From HGM13006 sp963650135 (GTDB lineage Bacteria; Bacillota; Clostridia; Oscillospirales; Oscillospiraceae), in NCBI GenBank assembly GCA_963650135.1, contig CAVJLG010000094.1, positions 1 to 13,176 of the forward strand: DNA of 13,176 nt. Reading direction: 5' to 3'. This document shows positions 6,590-13,081 of this stretch, in pieces; positions within the stretch are counted from its first letter, which is position 1; each line of letters opens with the position of its first letter. Under the pieces are notes generated by a model. That model searched no databases. It saw only the letters and a program-made list of their open reading frames with translations, and was not told the origin of the DNA. Both the position numbers and the translations under genes were made by a program.

Positions 6590-8188
6590 TCAAGCGTTGG
6601 CCTTTTTCCACTCCAGATATTCGTCATAGGTCATGGCGCGGTCAATATAGCCGCCGTCTTCGGTGAATTCAATGATGCGGTTTGCCACCGTCTGCACCAT
6701 CTCATGGTCATGGCAGGCCAGAATCACGTTGCCGGGGAAGGCGGTGAGGCCATTGTTTACCGCAGTGATGGACTCCAGATCCAGGTGGTTGGTGGGCTGA
6801 TCCAGCAGCAGGACGTTTGCGCCGGACAGCATCATCCGGGACAGCATGCAGCGGACCTTTTCACCGCCGGAGAGCACCTTTACCTGCTTGTAAACGTCCT
6901 CGCCGGAGAACAGCATCCGGCCCAGGAAGCCCCGGAGATAGGTTTCGCTCTGGTCCTCGGAGAACTGCCGCATCCAGTCAATCATATTGAGCTCGCAGCC
7001 CTCAAAGAACGGAGTGTTGTCCTTGGGGAAGTAGGACTGGGAGGTACTCACGCCCCACTTGACGGTGCCCTCGTCCGGCTCCATCTCGCCCATGAGGATC
7101 TTAAACATGGTGGTCTGGGCGATCTCGTTGTTGCCCACAAAGGCGATTTTGTCGTTCTTGTTCATGACAAAACTTACCTTGTCCAGCACCTTCACGCCGT
7201 CGATGGTTTTCGACACATCGGTGACGAACAGAATGTCCTTACCCACTTCCCGGTCCGGCTTAAAGCCCACATAGGGGTAGCGGCGGGAGGAGGCGGGCAT
7301 CTCTTCAATGGTCAGCTTATCCAGCAGCTTCCGGCGGGAGGTAGCCTGCTTGCTCTTGGCCTTGTTGGCGGCGAAGCGGGCGATGAACTCAGTGAGCTCC
7401 TTGATCTTCTCCTCGTTGCGCTTGTTCTGGTTGCGAATCAGCGCCTGCACCAGCTGAGAGGACTCATACCAGAAGTCATAGTTGCCCACATACATCTTAA
7501 TTTTGCCATAGTCGATGTCTACAATATGGGTGCAGACGGTGTTGAGGAAATAGCGGTCGTGGCTGACCACAATGACCATGCCCTCGAAGTCCAGAAGAAA
7601 GTCCTCCAGCCACTCGATGGAGGCGTTGTCCAGGTTGTTGGTGGGCTCGTCCAGCATAACGATGTCGGGATTGCCGAACAGCGCCTGGGCCAGCAGCACC
7701 TTTACCTTGTCGCGGCCGTCCATATCGCCCATGAGCTTTTCGTGATCTTCTACGGGAATGCCAAGGCCCTGGAGCATCCGGGAAGCGTCGGATTCCGCCT
7801 CCCAGCCGCCCAGCTCGGCAAATTCCGTCTCCAGCTCGGCAGCGAGGATGCCGTCTTCATCGGTGAAATCCTCTTTTTCATAGAGGGCGTCCTTCTGCTT
7901 GCCAATGTCATAGAGCTTCTGGTTGCCCATAATCACGGTGTCCAGCACGGTATAGGCGTCGTACTGGAACTGATCCTGCTTCAAAACGGACATCCGAACG
8001 CCGGGCTTGACGTCCACATGACCGTCGGTGGACTCGATGGCGCCGGAGAGAATTTTCAGCAGGGTAGACTTGCCCGCGCCGTTGGCGCCGATGATGCCAT
8101 AGCAGTTGCCGGGGTTGAATTGCAGATCGGCGTTTTTAAACAGCACGCTGCCGCCGTATTGTACGCCGAGATTGGTTACTGTAATCAT
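6590..8188 (-). CDS. ABC-F ATPase of the YkpA/YbiT type with one degenerate nucleotide site
   Basis: ABC-F proteins have two ATPase domains, no membrane domain, and usually act on ribosomes. Here: 532 aa from ATG 8188, supported by AAGGAT (8195-8200) 6 nt upstream and a -10 box between this ATG and the ATG at 8269. Domain 1: Walker A GANGAGKST (34-42), Walker B IVMLDEPTNNLD (176-187), H-loop SHDR (209-212). The linker (about 243-320) holds KSKQATSRRKLL, typical of ABC-F. Domain 2: signature LSGGEKVR (439-446), Walker B LLLDQPTNHLD (460-470). Departures: the domain 1 signature reads MDGRDKVKV (156-164), domain 2 Walker A reads GNNEIAQTT (352-360, no Lys), the catalytic Glu is Gln464, and the H-loop reads CHDH (492-495). 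Site 1 (Walker A1 plus signature 2) is thus intact and site 2 is not. Part of this is, from memory, usual for YkpA-like proteins. It probably heads the minus-strand group with ridA and argF. Confidence 0.93.
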   Translation of the reverse strand: MITVTNLGVQYGGSVLFKNADLQFNPGNCYGIIGANGAGKSTLLKILSGAIESTDGHVDVKPGVRMSVLKQDQFQYDAYTVLDTVIMGNQKLYDIGKQKDALYEKEDFTDEDGILAAELETEFAELGGWEAESDASRMLQGLGIPVEDHEKLMGDMDGRDKVKVLLAQALFGNPDIVMLDEPTNNLDNASIEWLEDFLLDFEGMVIVVSHDRYFLNTVCTHIVDIDYGKIKMYVGNYDFWYESSQLVQALIRNQNKRNEEKIKELTEFIARFAANKAKSKQATSRRKLLDKLTIEEMPASSRRYPYVGFKPDREVGKDILFVTDVSKTIDGVKVLDKVSFVMNKNDKIAFVGNNEIAQTTMFKILMGEMEPDEGTVKWGVSTSQSYFPKDNTPFFEGCELNMIDWMRQFSEDQSETYLRGFLGRMLFSGEDVYKQVKVLSGGEKVRCMLSRMMLSGANVLLLDQPTNHLDLESITAVNNGLTAFPGNVILACHDHEMVQTVANRIIEFTEDGGYIDRAMTYDEYLEWKKANA

Positions 8189-8218
8189 TTTATCATCCTT
8201 ATTCAAAAAATCCATTGA

Positions 8219-8247
8219 ATTATAACACGTTTTCAGTGATAAAGGAA
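8219..8247 (-). promoter_or_regulatory. Predicted promoter for the ABC-F / ridA / argF group
   Basis: On the minus strand a perfect TATAAT (8224-8219) lies 17 nt from a poor -35, TTCCTT (8247-8242). The predicted start near 8212 gives a short leader of about 24 nt. It is back to back with the predicted + strand promoter at 8249-8277. Confidence 0.5.
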
Positions 8248-8248
8248 G

Positions 8249-8277
8249 TTGTTTCTTGTGTTTTTCCATGATATATT
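8249..8277 (+). promoter_or_regulatory. Predicted promoter for the DUF815 gene
   Basis: TTGTTT (8249-8254) is 17 nt from TATATT (8272-8277), which carries a TG extension (8269-8270). The predicted start near 8284 coincides with the left end of repeat copy B, so the transcript would start with the whole palindrome, in a leader of about 200 nt. Confidence 0.45.
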
Positions 8278-8282
8278 ATTTT

Positions 8283-8445
8283 GGGGCAACACCTTACAAA
8301 GCTGTCTGCGGGCTACAGCCAATCTTTTCCGCCGGAAATTCGTTATTTTTTCTTGAAATACACAAAGTATTCCTGCGAAAAACTGCCTTTTTCCGACGAA
8401 AAATCTTTGGCTGAATCTCCTTGCCACTTTGCGCGGTGTTACCCA
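8283..8445 (+). repeat. Palindromic leader element, copy B (full length, reference orientation)
   Basis: About 163 nt, one long imperfect inverted repeat. The left end GGGCAACACC (8284-8293) pairs largely with GGTGTTACCC (8435-8444). Inner arms TCTTTTCCGCCGGAAAT and TTTTTCCGACGAAAAATC are inverted relatives. The exact centre (8364) is a hairpin AATAC (8357-8361) / GTATT (8367-8371). It holds no significant ORF. The right end is 39 nt from the DUF815 ATG, and the left end is 95 nt from the ABC-F ATG. No clear target-site duplication was seen. Confidence 0.88.
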
Positions 8446-8484
8446 TTATGCTGTTGTCAGATCAAGCAATAAAGGAGTTACATT

Positions 8485-9687
8485 ATGGAAATCATGCGGG
8501 CAAAGCTCATGAGCCTTTCTGTTTATAAAAATATGCTGGAGATCGGGCCGGTGCAGGCGCTTTTGCGTTTGACTCAGGCCAAAACCGCCGACGGGCTGAT
8601 TCAGGGCTATACGGACCTTGTCTACAGCGTATGGAACGCGGGCTTTTCTACCCTGCCGGAGTGCATTGCCTGGCACCTGAAATACGACGAGAGCTTCATT
8701 GGAGGTGCCATTGCAGCGGGGACTGCGCCGGATTATATGCAGGACGCGGCGGCTATGGACATTCGGCGGCTTTCCAGCATCTCAATGCTGTCCTGCGCGG
8801 GGCTCAAGCGGAACATCGGTGCGGCCTGCGCAAAACTGGGGGAGGAGTTCGCCTCCATTGTTCAGAATTTGGCGGAGCTGCCCATGGGCGAGAGCTTTGA
8901 CGAGGAGGATATCTTTGAGAGCTACCGGAAAAACGGCTGCGGCAGGTTCGCCCTGGGCCGTGCGTTCCATTGGGAGAAAGGGCAGCTTACCCAGGTGCAG
9001 CATGCCGACCCCATTGACCAGAATGATATGATCGGCTATGAGTTCCAGCGGAATGCGGTCATCGAAAACACCCGGGTGATGGTTTCCGGCAAGCCCACCA
9101 ACAATGTGCTCCTGTACGGTGACAGCGGCACCGGAAAATCCGCCACGGTCAAGAGCCTGGTGAACATTCCCGAGTTCTACAACCTTCGCCTGATCGAGAT
9201 TGCAAAGAATTCCCTGGACGAGCTTACCGAGCTGATTCGGACGATTTCCCACCACACCCAGAAGTTCATTATTTACATCGACGACCTGTCCTTTGAGCAG
9301 GAGGACAAGGGCTTCTCGGCGCTGAAAACGGCATTGGAGGGCGGATTAGAGCGCCGTCCGGACAATGTTGCCATCTATGTGACCTCCAACCGGCGGCACA
9401 TGATCCGGGAGAGCTTCTCGGACCGGCAGGGGGACGACGTGCATGCCCGGGAGACGCTGGAGGAGCGCACCAGCTTGTCCGAGCGGTTCGGTCTGCGGCT
9501 TTCCTATCTGGCCCTGGACAAGAAGCGCTATCAGGATATGGTGCTGAGCCTGTGCCACCGGATGAACCTGACCATTCCAGACAGCCAGATTCTTGTGGAG
9601 GCCAACCGCTGGGAGATTCAGCACGGCAGCCGTACCCCCAGAGTGGCGGTGCAGCTGGTGGAAAAGCTGGTAGGCGAGAAGCAATAA
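8485..9687 (+). CDS. DUF815 AAA+ family ATP-binding protein
   Basis: 400 aa with a C-terminal AAA+ module of the DUF815 type; the cellular role of this family is, as far as I know, undetermined. Visible motifs: Walker A GDSGTGKSA (212-220), Walker B FIIYIDDLSF (261-270), sensor-1-like VTSNRRH (299-305), ERTSLSERFG with candidate arginine-finger residues (327-336), and GSRTPR near the C-terminus (381-386), a possible sensor 2. Residues 1-180 are helical-looking with no motif I recognise. No signal peptide or membrane segment; probably cytoplasmic. The ATG at 8485 has AAAGGAG (8471-8477) 7 nt upstream; an in-frame ATG at 8494 fits less well. It stands alone: divergent from the ABC-F gene, with repeat copy B filling its leader, and convergent with the lipoprotein gene, with which it shares the hairpin at 9697-9733. 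Confidence 0.92.
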   Translation: MEIMRAKLMSLSVYKNMLEIGPVQALLRLTQAKTADGLIQGYTDLVYSVWNAGFSTLPECIAWHLKYDESFIGGAIAAGTAPDYMQDAAAMDIRRLSSISMLSCAGLKRNIGAACAKLGEEFASIVQNLAELPMGESFDEEDIFESYRKNGCGRFALGRAFHWEKGQLTQVQHADPIDQNDMIGYEFQRNAVIENTRVMVSGKPTNNVLLYGDSGTGKSATVKSLVNIPEFYNLRLIEIAKNSLDELTELIRTISHHTQKFIIYIDDLSFEQEDKGFSALKTALEGGLERRPDNVAIYVTSNRRHMIRESFSDRQGDDVHARETLEERTSLSERFGLRLSYLALDKKRYQDMVLSLCHRMNLTIPDSQILVEANRWEIQHGSRTPRVAVQLVEKLVGEKQ

Positions 9688-9696
9688 GATGCAAAA

Positions 9697-9733
9697 CAGC
9701 CGAATGCAGAGAAAACTTCACTGCATTCGGCTG
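9697..9733. terminator. Hairpin between convergent genes, probable shared terminator
   Basis: Bases 9697-9709 (CAGCCGAATGCAG) pair perfectly with 9721-9733 around an 11-nt loop. On the + strand GCGTGTTTTATT follows; on the minus strand TTTTGC follows. Both tails are modest, so termination may be incomplete. It starts 9 nt after the DUF815 stop and ends 6 nt before the lipoprotein stop. Confidence 0.7.
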
Positions 9734-9739
9734 CGTGTT

Positions 9740-10246
9740 TTATTGGTCAGAAGCGACGGTGAGCCCGTCATAGGGCCCCTCGTAGGAGCCGGGGGCGATG
9801 GCCTCCTGATAGCACCGGTTGGCGTCTTCAATGTACGCCGGTACCTCTGTGACCGTGGTGGCCCGGTAAAATTCCTCCGCCTGGGATAGGTCTAAATTCC
9901 CTTCGCCGTCGTCAGAGAATACCAGCAGCCATTCTGCGGAATCGGCAGGGGAGAAGCTTACAATATAATGATATTGGCTTTCCGTTGCGTAATAGCCCAG
10001 AATCTCGCCCATGGCGAAATCCGCCGGTATGGTATAGTGATAATCCTCGGCAAAACGCAGTGCGGTGGCGCTGCAATAGGGTATATAGGCAACGCCGTCG
10101 ATGGTGAAGCTGCCGGTGGAATCCGTCAGGGAGACGTCCGGAATCGAGGAAACGTCCAGCGAAGGCTTGGTGTCCGGATGGCCGGTACAGCCGGAGAGCA
10201 GTGCGGCGCACAGCAACAGGAGAATCAGAACGTACTTTCGGCTCAT
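9740..10246 (-). CDS. Small secreted lipoprotein of unknown function
   Basis: 168 aa from ATG 10246. An in-frame TTG at 10273 would add nine residues, but AAAGGA (10256-10261) lies 9 nt before the ATG and decides the start. The N-terminus is a lipoprotein signal: MSRK, a hydrophobic stretch (5-17), then lipobox LLSGC with Cys20, so the mature protein should be lipid-anchored on the outer face of the membrane. After a Ser/Asp-rich spacer (about 24-45) there is a globular region rich in aromatic residues (YHYTIPADF, GYYATESQYHYIVSF) and ending SDQ. No family recognised. The gene follows the 58-aa ORF by 43 nt on the same strand with no terminator between, so the two may be co-transcribed from the promoter at 10783-10811. 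Confidence 0.85.
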   Translation of the reverse strand: MSRKYVLILLLLCAALLSGCTGHPDTKPSLDVSSIPDVSLTDSTGSFTIDGVAYIPYCSATALRFAEDYHYTIPADFAMGEILGYYATESQYHYIVSFSPADSAEWLLVFSDDGEGNLDLSQAEEFYRATTVTEVPAYIEDANRCYQEAIAPGSYEGPYDGLTVASDQ

Positions 10247-10289
10247 TGGAAACAATCCTTTCGTGCGGTCCAAATCAATCGGGGATGGC

Positions 10290-10466
10290 TTAGTTGTATT
10301 TGTCGTCCCGGAGCATATTCAAAATGCCCAGCTTCTGCTCTGCGGGAATGTCGCCGGAACGGGCCACCATGGTCTTCTTGGGGCCGGTCAGCGTGCTGAG
10401 GAATCCGGCTTCTTTGACAACATTGGCCTGGGACTGCTTCGTGGTGGGCTGCTTCTGCTTTTTCAT
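10290..10466 (-). CDS. Small basic protein, hypothetical (58 aa)
   Basis: Not recognised. Chosen start is ATG 10466, with GGAAAGGA-type Shine-Dalgarno sequence about 9 nt upstream (near 10476-10483). An in-frame upstream start at 10496 would run into the end of repeat copy C and is less likely. The protein starts MKKQKQPTTKQ, is rich in Lys/Gln/Thr, and ends NMLRDDKYN; it has no membrane segment or Cys pair and could bind nucleic acid, though nothing proves this. Evidence for expression is the ribosome site, a minus-strand promoter at 10783-10811, and position ahead of the lipoprotein gene. Its leader would contain the whole of copy C. Confidence 0.55.
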   Translation of the reverse strand: MKKQKQPTTKQSQANVVKEAGFLSTLTGPKKTMVARSGDIPAEQKLGILNMLRDDKYN

Positions 10467-10484
10467 AAAACCGCATCCTTTCCT

Positions 10485-10756
10485 GGGCAATCCCACACAA
10501 ATGCGTCTGCGGATTGCGTCGTCGCAAGCTTTGCATCCTTCGTTTTGCCCTTTTGGGGCAAAAGCTCAGTCGCGCCGCTGCTCCTCCTTACCCCACCAAA
10601 CCCACTTCGCTGGGCTTTGGCGGGGTCCCCAAGATCTTTTTCGCCAGAAATTCGTTTGTAAAACCTTGAAATACACAAAGTATTCCTGCGGTTTTCCACC
10701 TTTTTCTGACGAAAAATCTCTCGTCAGACTCTCTTGCCGATTTGTGCGGTATTGCC
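10485..10756 (+). repeat. Palindromic leader element, copy C (with hairpin-rich insert)
   Basis: Same orientation as copy B. The left end GGGCAATCCCACACAAAT (10485-10502) pairs with ATTTGTGCGGTATTGCC (10740-10756) with two mismatches. The central AATAC (10670-10674) / GTATT (10680-10684) hairpin and right arm closely follow copy B. The left arm is about 111 nt longer: roughly 10511-10630 is unrelated to B and contains hairpins of its own, for example TTTTGCCC/GGGCAAAA near 10553-10573 and a long C-rich/G-rich stem at about 10590-10627. The left end lies 18 nt from the start of the 58-aa minus-strand ORF. Confidence 0.82.
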
Positions 10757-10782
10757 TTAGCAATTTGCGGGCTTCTAAGTCC

Positions 10783-10811
10783 AATGTAGCATGGTTTTCC
10801 AGGATTGTCAA
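10783..10811 (-). promoter_or_regulatory. Minus-strand promoter for the small ORF and lipoprotein gene
   Basis: On the minus strand a perfect TTGACA (10811-10806) is 17 nt from TACATT (10788-10783, four of six matches). The predicted start near 10776 gives a leader of about 310 nt that includes all of repeat copy C. Its -35 box overlaps the -35 of the + strand promoter at 10805-10832. Confidence 0.55.
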
Positions 10812-10832
10812 GATATCGAAAGAACATAAAAT
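10805..10832 (+). promoter_or_regulatory. Upstream promoter P1 of htpG
   Basis: TTGTCA (10805-10810) and TAAAAT (10827-10832) are 16 nt apart; each box matches consensus at five of six positions. A degenerate CIRCE-like site starts at the last base of the -10 box, echoing the layout of the downstream promoter P2. Confidence 0.5.
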
Positions 10833-10858
10833 TAGCAGGCGAACGGGAAGACTGCTAA
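10832..10858 (+). promoter_or_regulatory. Degenerate CIRCE-like operator
   Basis: TTAGCAGGC-N9-GACTGCTAA. The half-site length and 9-nt gap are those of CIRCE, and 15 of 18 half-site positions match TTAGCACTC-N9-GAGTGCTAA. It lies 87 nt upstream of the perfect CIRCE. It could instead be a simple 7-bp hairpin (TTAGCAG/CTGCTAA). Confidence 0.45.
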
Positions 10859-10886
10859 AAATTCATAATTTATTCATAGTTAGCCC

Positions 10887-10914
10887 TTGCAATATGAGAA
10901 AAAAGGACTATAAT
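10887..10914 (+). promoter_or_regulatory. Main promoter P2 of htpG
   Basis: TTGCAA (10887-10892) and a perfect TATAAT (10909-10914) are 16 nt apart. The predicted start near 10921 falls inside the CIRCE operator, the usual arrangement for HrcA-repressed promoters. The leader to the htpG ATG is about 250 nt. Confidence 0.75.
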
Positions 10915-10918
10915 AGGG

Positions 10919-10945
10919 TTAGCACTCAGAAGAAAAGAGTGCTAA
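10919..10945 (+). promoter_or_regulatory. CIRCE element (HrcA operator)
   Basis: Perfect consensus TTAGCACTC (10919-10927), 9-nt spacer, GAGTGCTAA (10937-10945). CIRCE is bound by the heat-shock repressor HrcA and normally controls groESL and the dnaK operon. Here it overlaps the start of the htpG transcript. The hrcA gene is not in the window. Confidence 0.95.
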
Positions 10946-10983
10946 CCTTGCTATTATTTTTGTATATTATATTATGTGATATT

Positions 10984-11147
10984 GGGGCAACACCACATAA
11001 ATTGGCGGTGAGGATTCAGCCAGAGATTTTTCGTCGGAAAAAGGCAGTTTTTCGCAGGCATACTTTGTGTATGTCAAGAAAAAATAACGCATTTCCGGCG
11101 GAAAAGATCGGCTGTAGCCTGGCGACACATTTGTGTGGTTTTGTCCC
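10984..11147 (-). repeat. Palindromic leader element, copy D (full length, inverted)
   Basis: 164 nt, reverse orientation relative to B, C and E. The ends GGGGCAACACCACATAAAT (10984-11002) and ATTTGTGTGGTTTTGTCCC (11129-11147) pair at most positions. The centre is CATAC (11059-11063) / GTATG (11069-11073), which is also the exact midpoint. It lies wholly within the htpG leader, between CIRCE and the ribosome binding site, and ends 23 nt before the ATG. A 62-nt stretch (11053-11114) is identical, inverted, to copy E. Confidence 0.88.
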
Positions 11148-11170
11148 GTAGAAAAGGATGTGCTTTTATC

Positions 11171-13081
11171 ATGGAAAAGAAACAATTTCAAGCGGAGTCC
11201 AAGCGTCTTCTGGACCTGATGATTAACTCCATCTACACCCACAAGGAGATCTTCCTCCGTGAGATCATCTCCAACGCCTCCGACGCCATCGATAAGCTGG
11301 CCTATCTGAGCCTCACCGAGGATACGGGCATGAGCCGGGGCGATTTCCAGATTCGCCTCATCGCCGATAAAGACGCCCGCACCCTGACCATCTCCGATAA
11401 CGGCATCGGCATGAGCGCCGAGGAGCTGGAAACCAACCTGGGCACCATTGCAAAGTCCGGCTCCCTCCAGTTTAAGGAGGACATGAAGAAGGCCGAGAAC
11501 CCCGACCAGGCCGTGGATATCATCGGTCAGTTCGGCGTTGGCTTCTATTCCGCGTTTATGGTAGCCGAGCATGTGAAGGTCATCACCAAGAAGTATGGCA
11601 GCGACCAGGCTTATGAGTGGGAGTCCGACGGGGCCGACGGCTATACCATCACTCCCTGCGACAAGGACACCTGCGGTACCGATGTGATTTTGAAGCTCAA
11701 GGAGAACACCGAGGACGAGGAATATGACCGCTATCTTGCCCAGTATACCCTGGAGAACCTGGTGAAGAAGTATTCCGACTATATCCGCTATCCCATCCGC
11801 ATGAACGTCACCGCCTCCCGTCCCGTGGAGAAGGAGGACGAAAACGGCGAGAAGAAGACCGAATATGAGGAGTACACCGAGGACAAGACCCTGAACTCCA
11901 TGGTGCCCATCTGGCAGAAGAACAAGGACGAGGTGACGGACGAGGAATACGACCAGTTCTATCAGGACAAGTTCGGCGACTATGAGAAGCCTGCCCTGCG
12001 GATCAATGCCAGTGTCGAGGGCGCTGTGACCTATAAGGCGCTGCTGTATGTGCCCTCCCGCGCCCCCTATGACTTCTATTCCAAGGAGTATAAGAAGGGA
12101 CTCCAGCTCTATTCCAACGGCGTGCTGATTATGGAGAACTGCGAGGACCTGCTGCCCGACTACTTCTGCTTCGTTAAGGGCATTGTGGATTCCCAGGACC
12201 TGAGCCTGAACATCTCCCGTGAGATGCTCCAGCATGACCGCCAGCTCAAACGCATCGCCTCCAACCTGGAGAAGAAGATCAAGTCCGAGCTCCAGAAGAT
12301 GCTCACCAACGACCGGGAGAAGTATGAGAAGTTTTTCGAGGTCTTCGGCGTGCAGCTGAAATACGGTGTGGTATCCGATTACGGCGTGCATAAGGACGTG
12401 GTGAAGGATCTGCTGCTGTTCTGGAGCCAGAAGGATGAGAAGTATGTGACCCTCAGCGAGTATGTGGATGCCATGGCCGAGGATCAGAAGTATATCTACT
12501 ATGCTGCCGGTGAAAGCCGCACCAAGCTGTCGCAGCTGCCGCAGACCGAACTGGTGAAGGATCGCGGCTATGACATCCTGCTGCTCACCGACGACGTGGA
12601 CGAGTTCGTCATGAACTCCCTGATGAAGTATAACGAGAAGGAGTTCAAGTCCGTATCCGCCGAGGATCTGGGCCTGGAGACGGATGAGGAGAAGCAGGAG
12701 AAGGAAAAGGAGACGGAGGAAAACAAGGAGCTCCTGGACTTCGTAAAGGACGCCATGGACGGCAAGCTCAAGGAGGTTCGCCTTTCCAATAAGCTGAAGA
12801 GCCACCCCGTTTGCCTGGTGCCCGATTCCGGCCTGAGCTTTGAGATGGAGAAGTACCTGAACCGTGTGGCTCCCGGCGACGAGAAGCTGAAAACCGGCAG
12901 AATCATGGAGCTCAACGCCGAGCATCCCGCATTCGCCGCATTGAAGGCCGCCTACGATACCGACAAGGACAAGGCAAAGAAGTACGCCCAGCTGCTCTAC
13001 AGCCAGGCCCTGCTGATTGCCGACCTGCCTCTGGAGGATCCCAGCGCCTACACTGATCTTGTCTGCTCTCTGATGCTTTAA
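11171..13081 (+). CDS. htpG: HtpG, Hsp90-family molecular chaperone
   Basis: Cytosolic ATP-dependent dimeric chaperone; 636 aa, normal for bacterial HtpG. The ATG at 11171 is preceded by AAAAGGA (11152-11158), 12 nt away, a rather long spacing; an in-frame start at 11135 would begin within repeat copy D and is rejected. N-terminal GHKL ATPase domain: Glu31 and NASDA (35-39), DNGIGM (76-81), QFGVGFYS (120-127). A short charged linker follows at about 218-240 (EKEDENGEKKTEYEEYTEDK). Middle domain about 245-500, with SREMLQ at 349-354 carrying the conserved catalytic arginine. C-terminal dimerisation domain about 525-636. No defect seen. A perfect CIRCE and a second degenerate copy point to HrcA heat-shock control. 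A copy of the palindromic element lies on each side in opposite orientation, one in the leader and one right after the stop. Confidence 0.97.
   Translation: MEKKQFQAESKRLLDLMINSIYTHKEIFLREIISNASDAIDKLAYLSLTEDTGMSRGDFQIRLIADKDARTLTISDNGIGMSAEELETNLGTIAKSGSLQFKEDMKKAENPDQAVDIIGQFGVGFYSAFMVAEHVKVITKKYGSDQAYEWESDGADGYTITPCDKDTCGTDVILKLKENTEDEEYDRYLAQYTLENLVKKYSDYIRYPIRMNVTASRPVEKEDENGEKKTEYEEYTEDKTLNSMVPIWQKNKDEVTDEEYDQFYQDKFGDYEKPALRINASVEGAVTYKALLYVPSRAPYDFYSKEYKKGLQLYSNGVLIMENCEDLLPDYFCFVKGIVDSQDLSLNISREMLQHDRQLKRIASNLEKKIKSELQKMLTNDREKYEKFFEVFGVQLKYGVVSDYGVHKDVVKDLLLFWSQKDEKYVTLSEYVDAMAEDQKYIYYAAGESRTKLSQLPQTELVKDRGYDILLLTDDVDEFVMNSLMKYNEKEFKSVSAEDLGLETDEEKQEKEKETEENKELLDFVKDAMDGKLKEVRLSNKLKSHPVCLVPDSGLSFEMEKYLNRVAPGDEKLKTGRIMELNAEHPAFAALKAAYDTDKDKAKKYAQLLYSQALLIADLPLEDPSAYTDLVCSLML

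Noticed and set aside
6053..8218. 721-codon open frame on the + strand opposite the ABC-F, ridA and argF genes
   Set aside because: It lies antisense to three well-supported genes, has low-complexity His/Gly/Val/Leu-rich translation typical of the complement of GC-rich coding DNA, and shows no domain.
8189..8269. Upstream ATG at 8269 as the ABC-F start (27 extra residues)
   Set aside because: No ribosome site precedes it, the extra residues do not resemble the ABC-F N-terminus, and the predicted -10 box lies downstream of it.
8283..8445. Transposon-derived MITE with target-site duplication
   Set aside because: Flanks of copies A, B, D and E were compared; no convincing duplicated target was seen, so a MITE origin is possible but not supported here.
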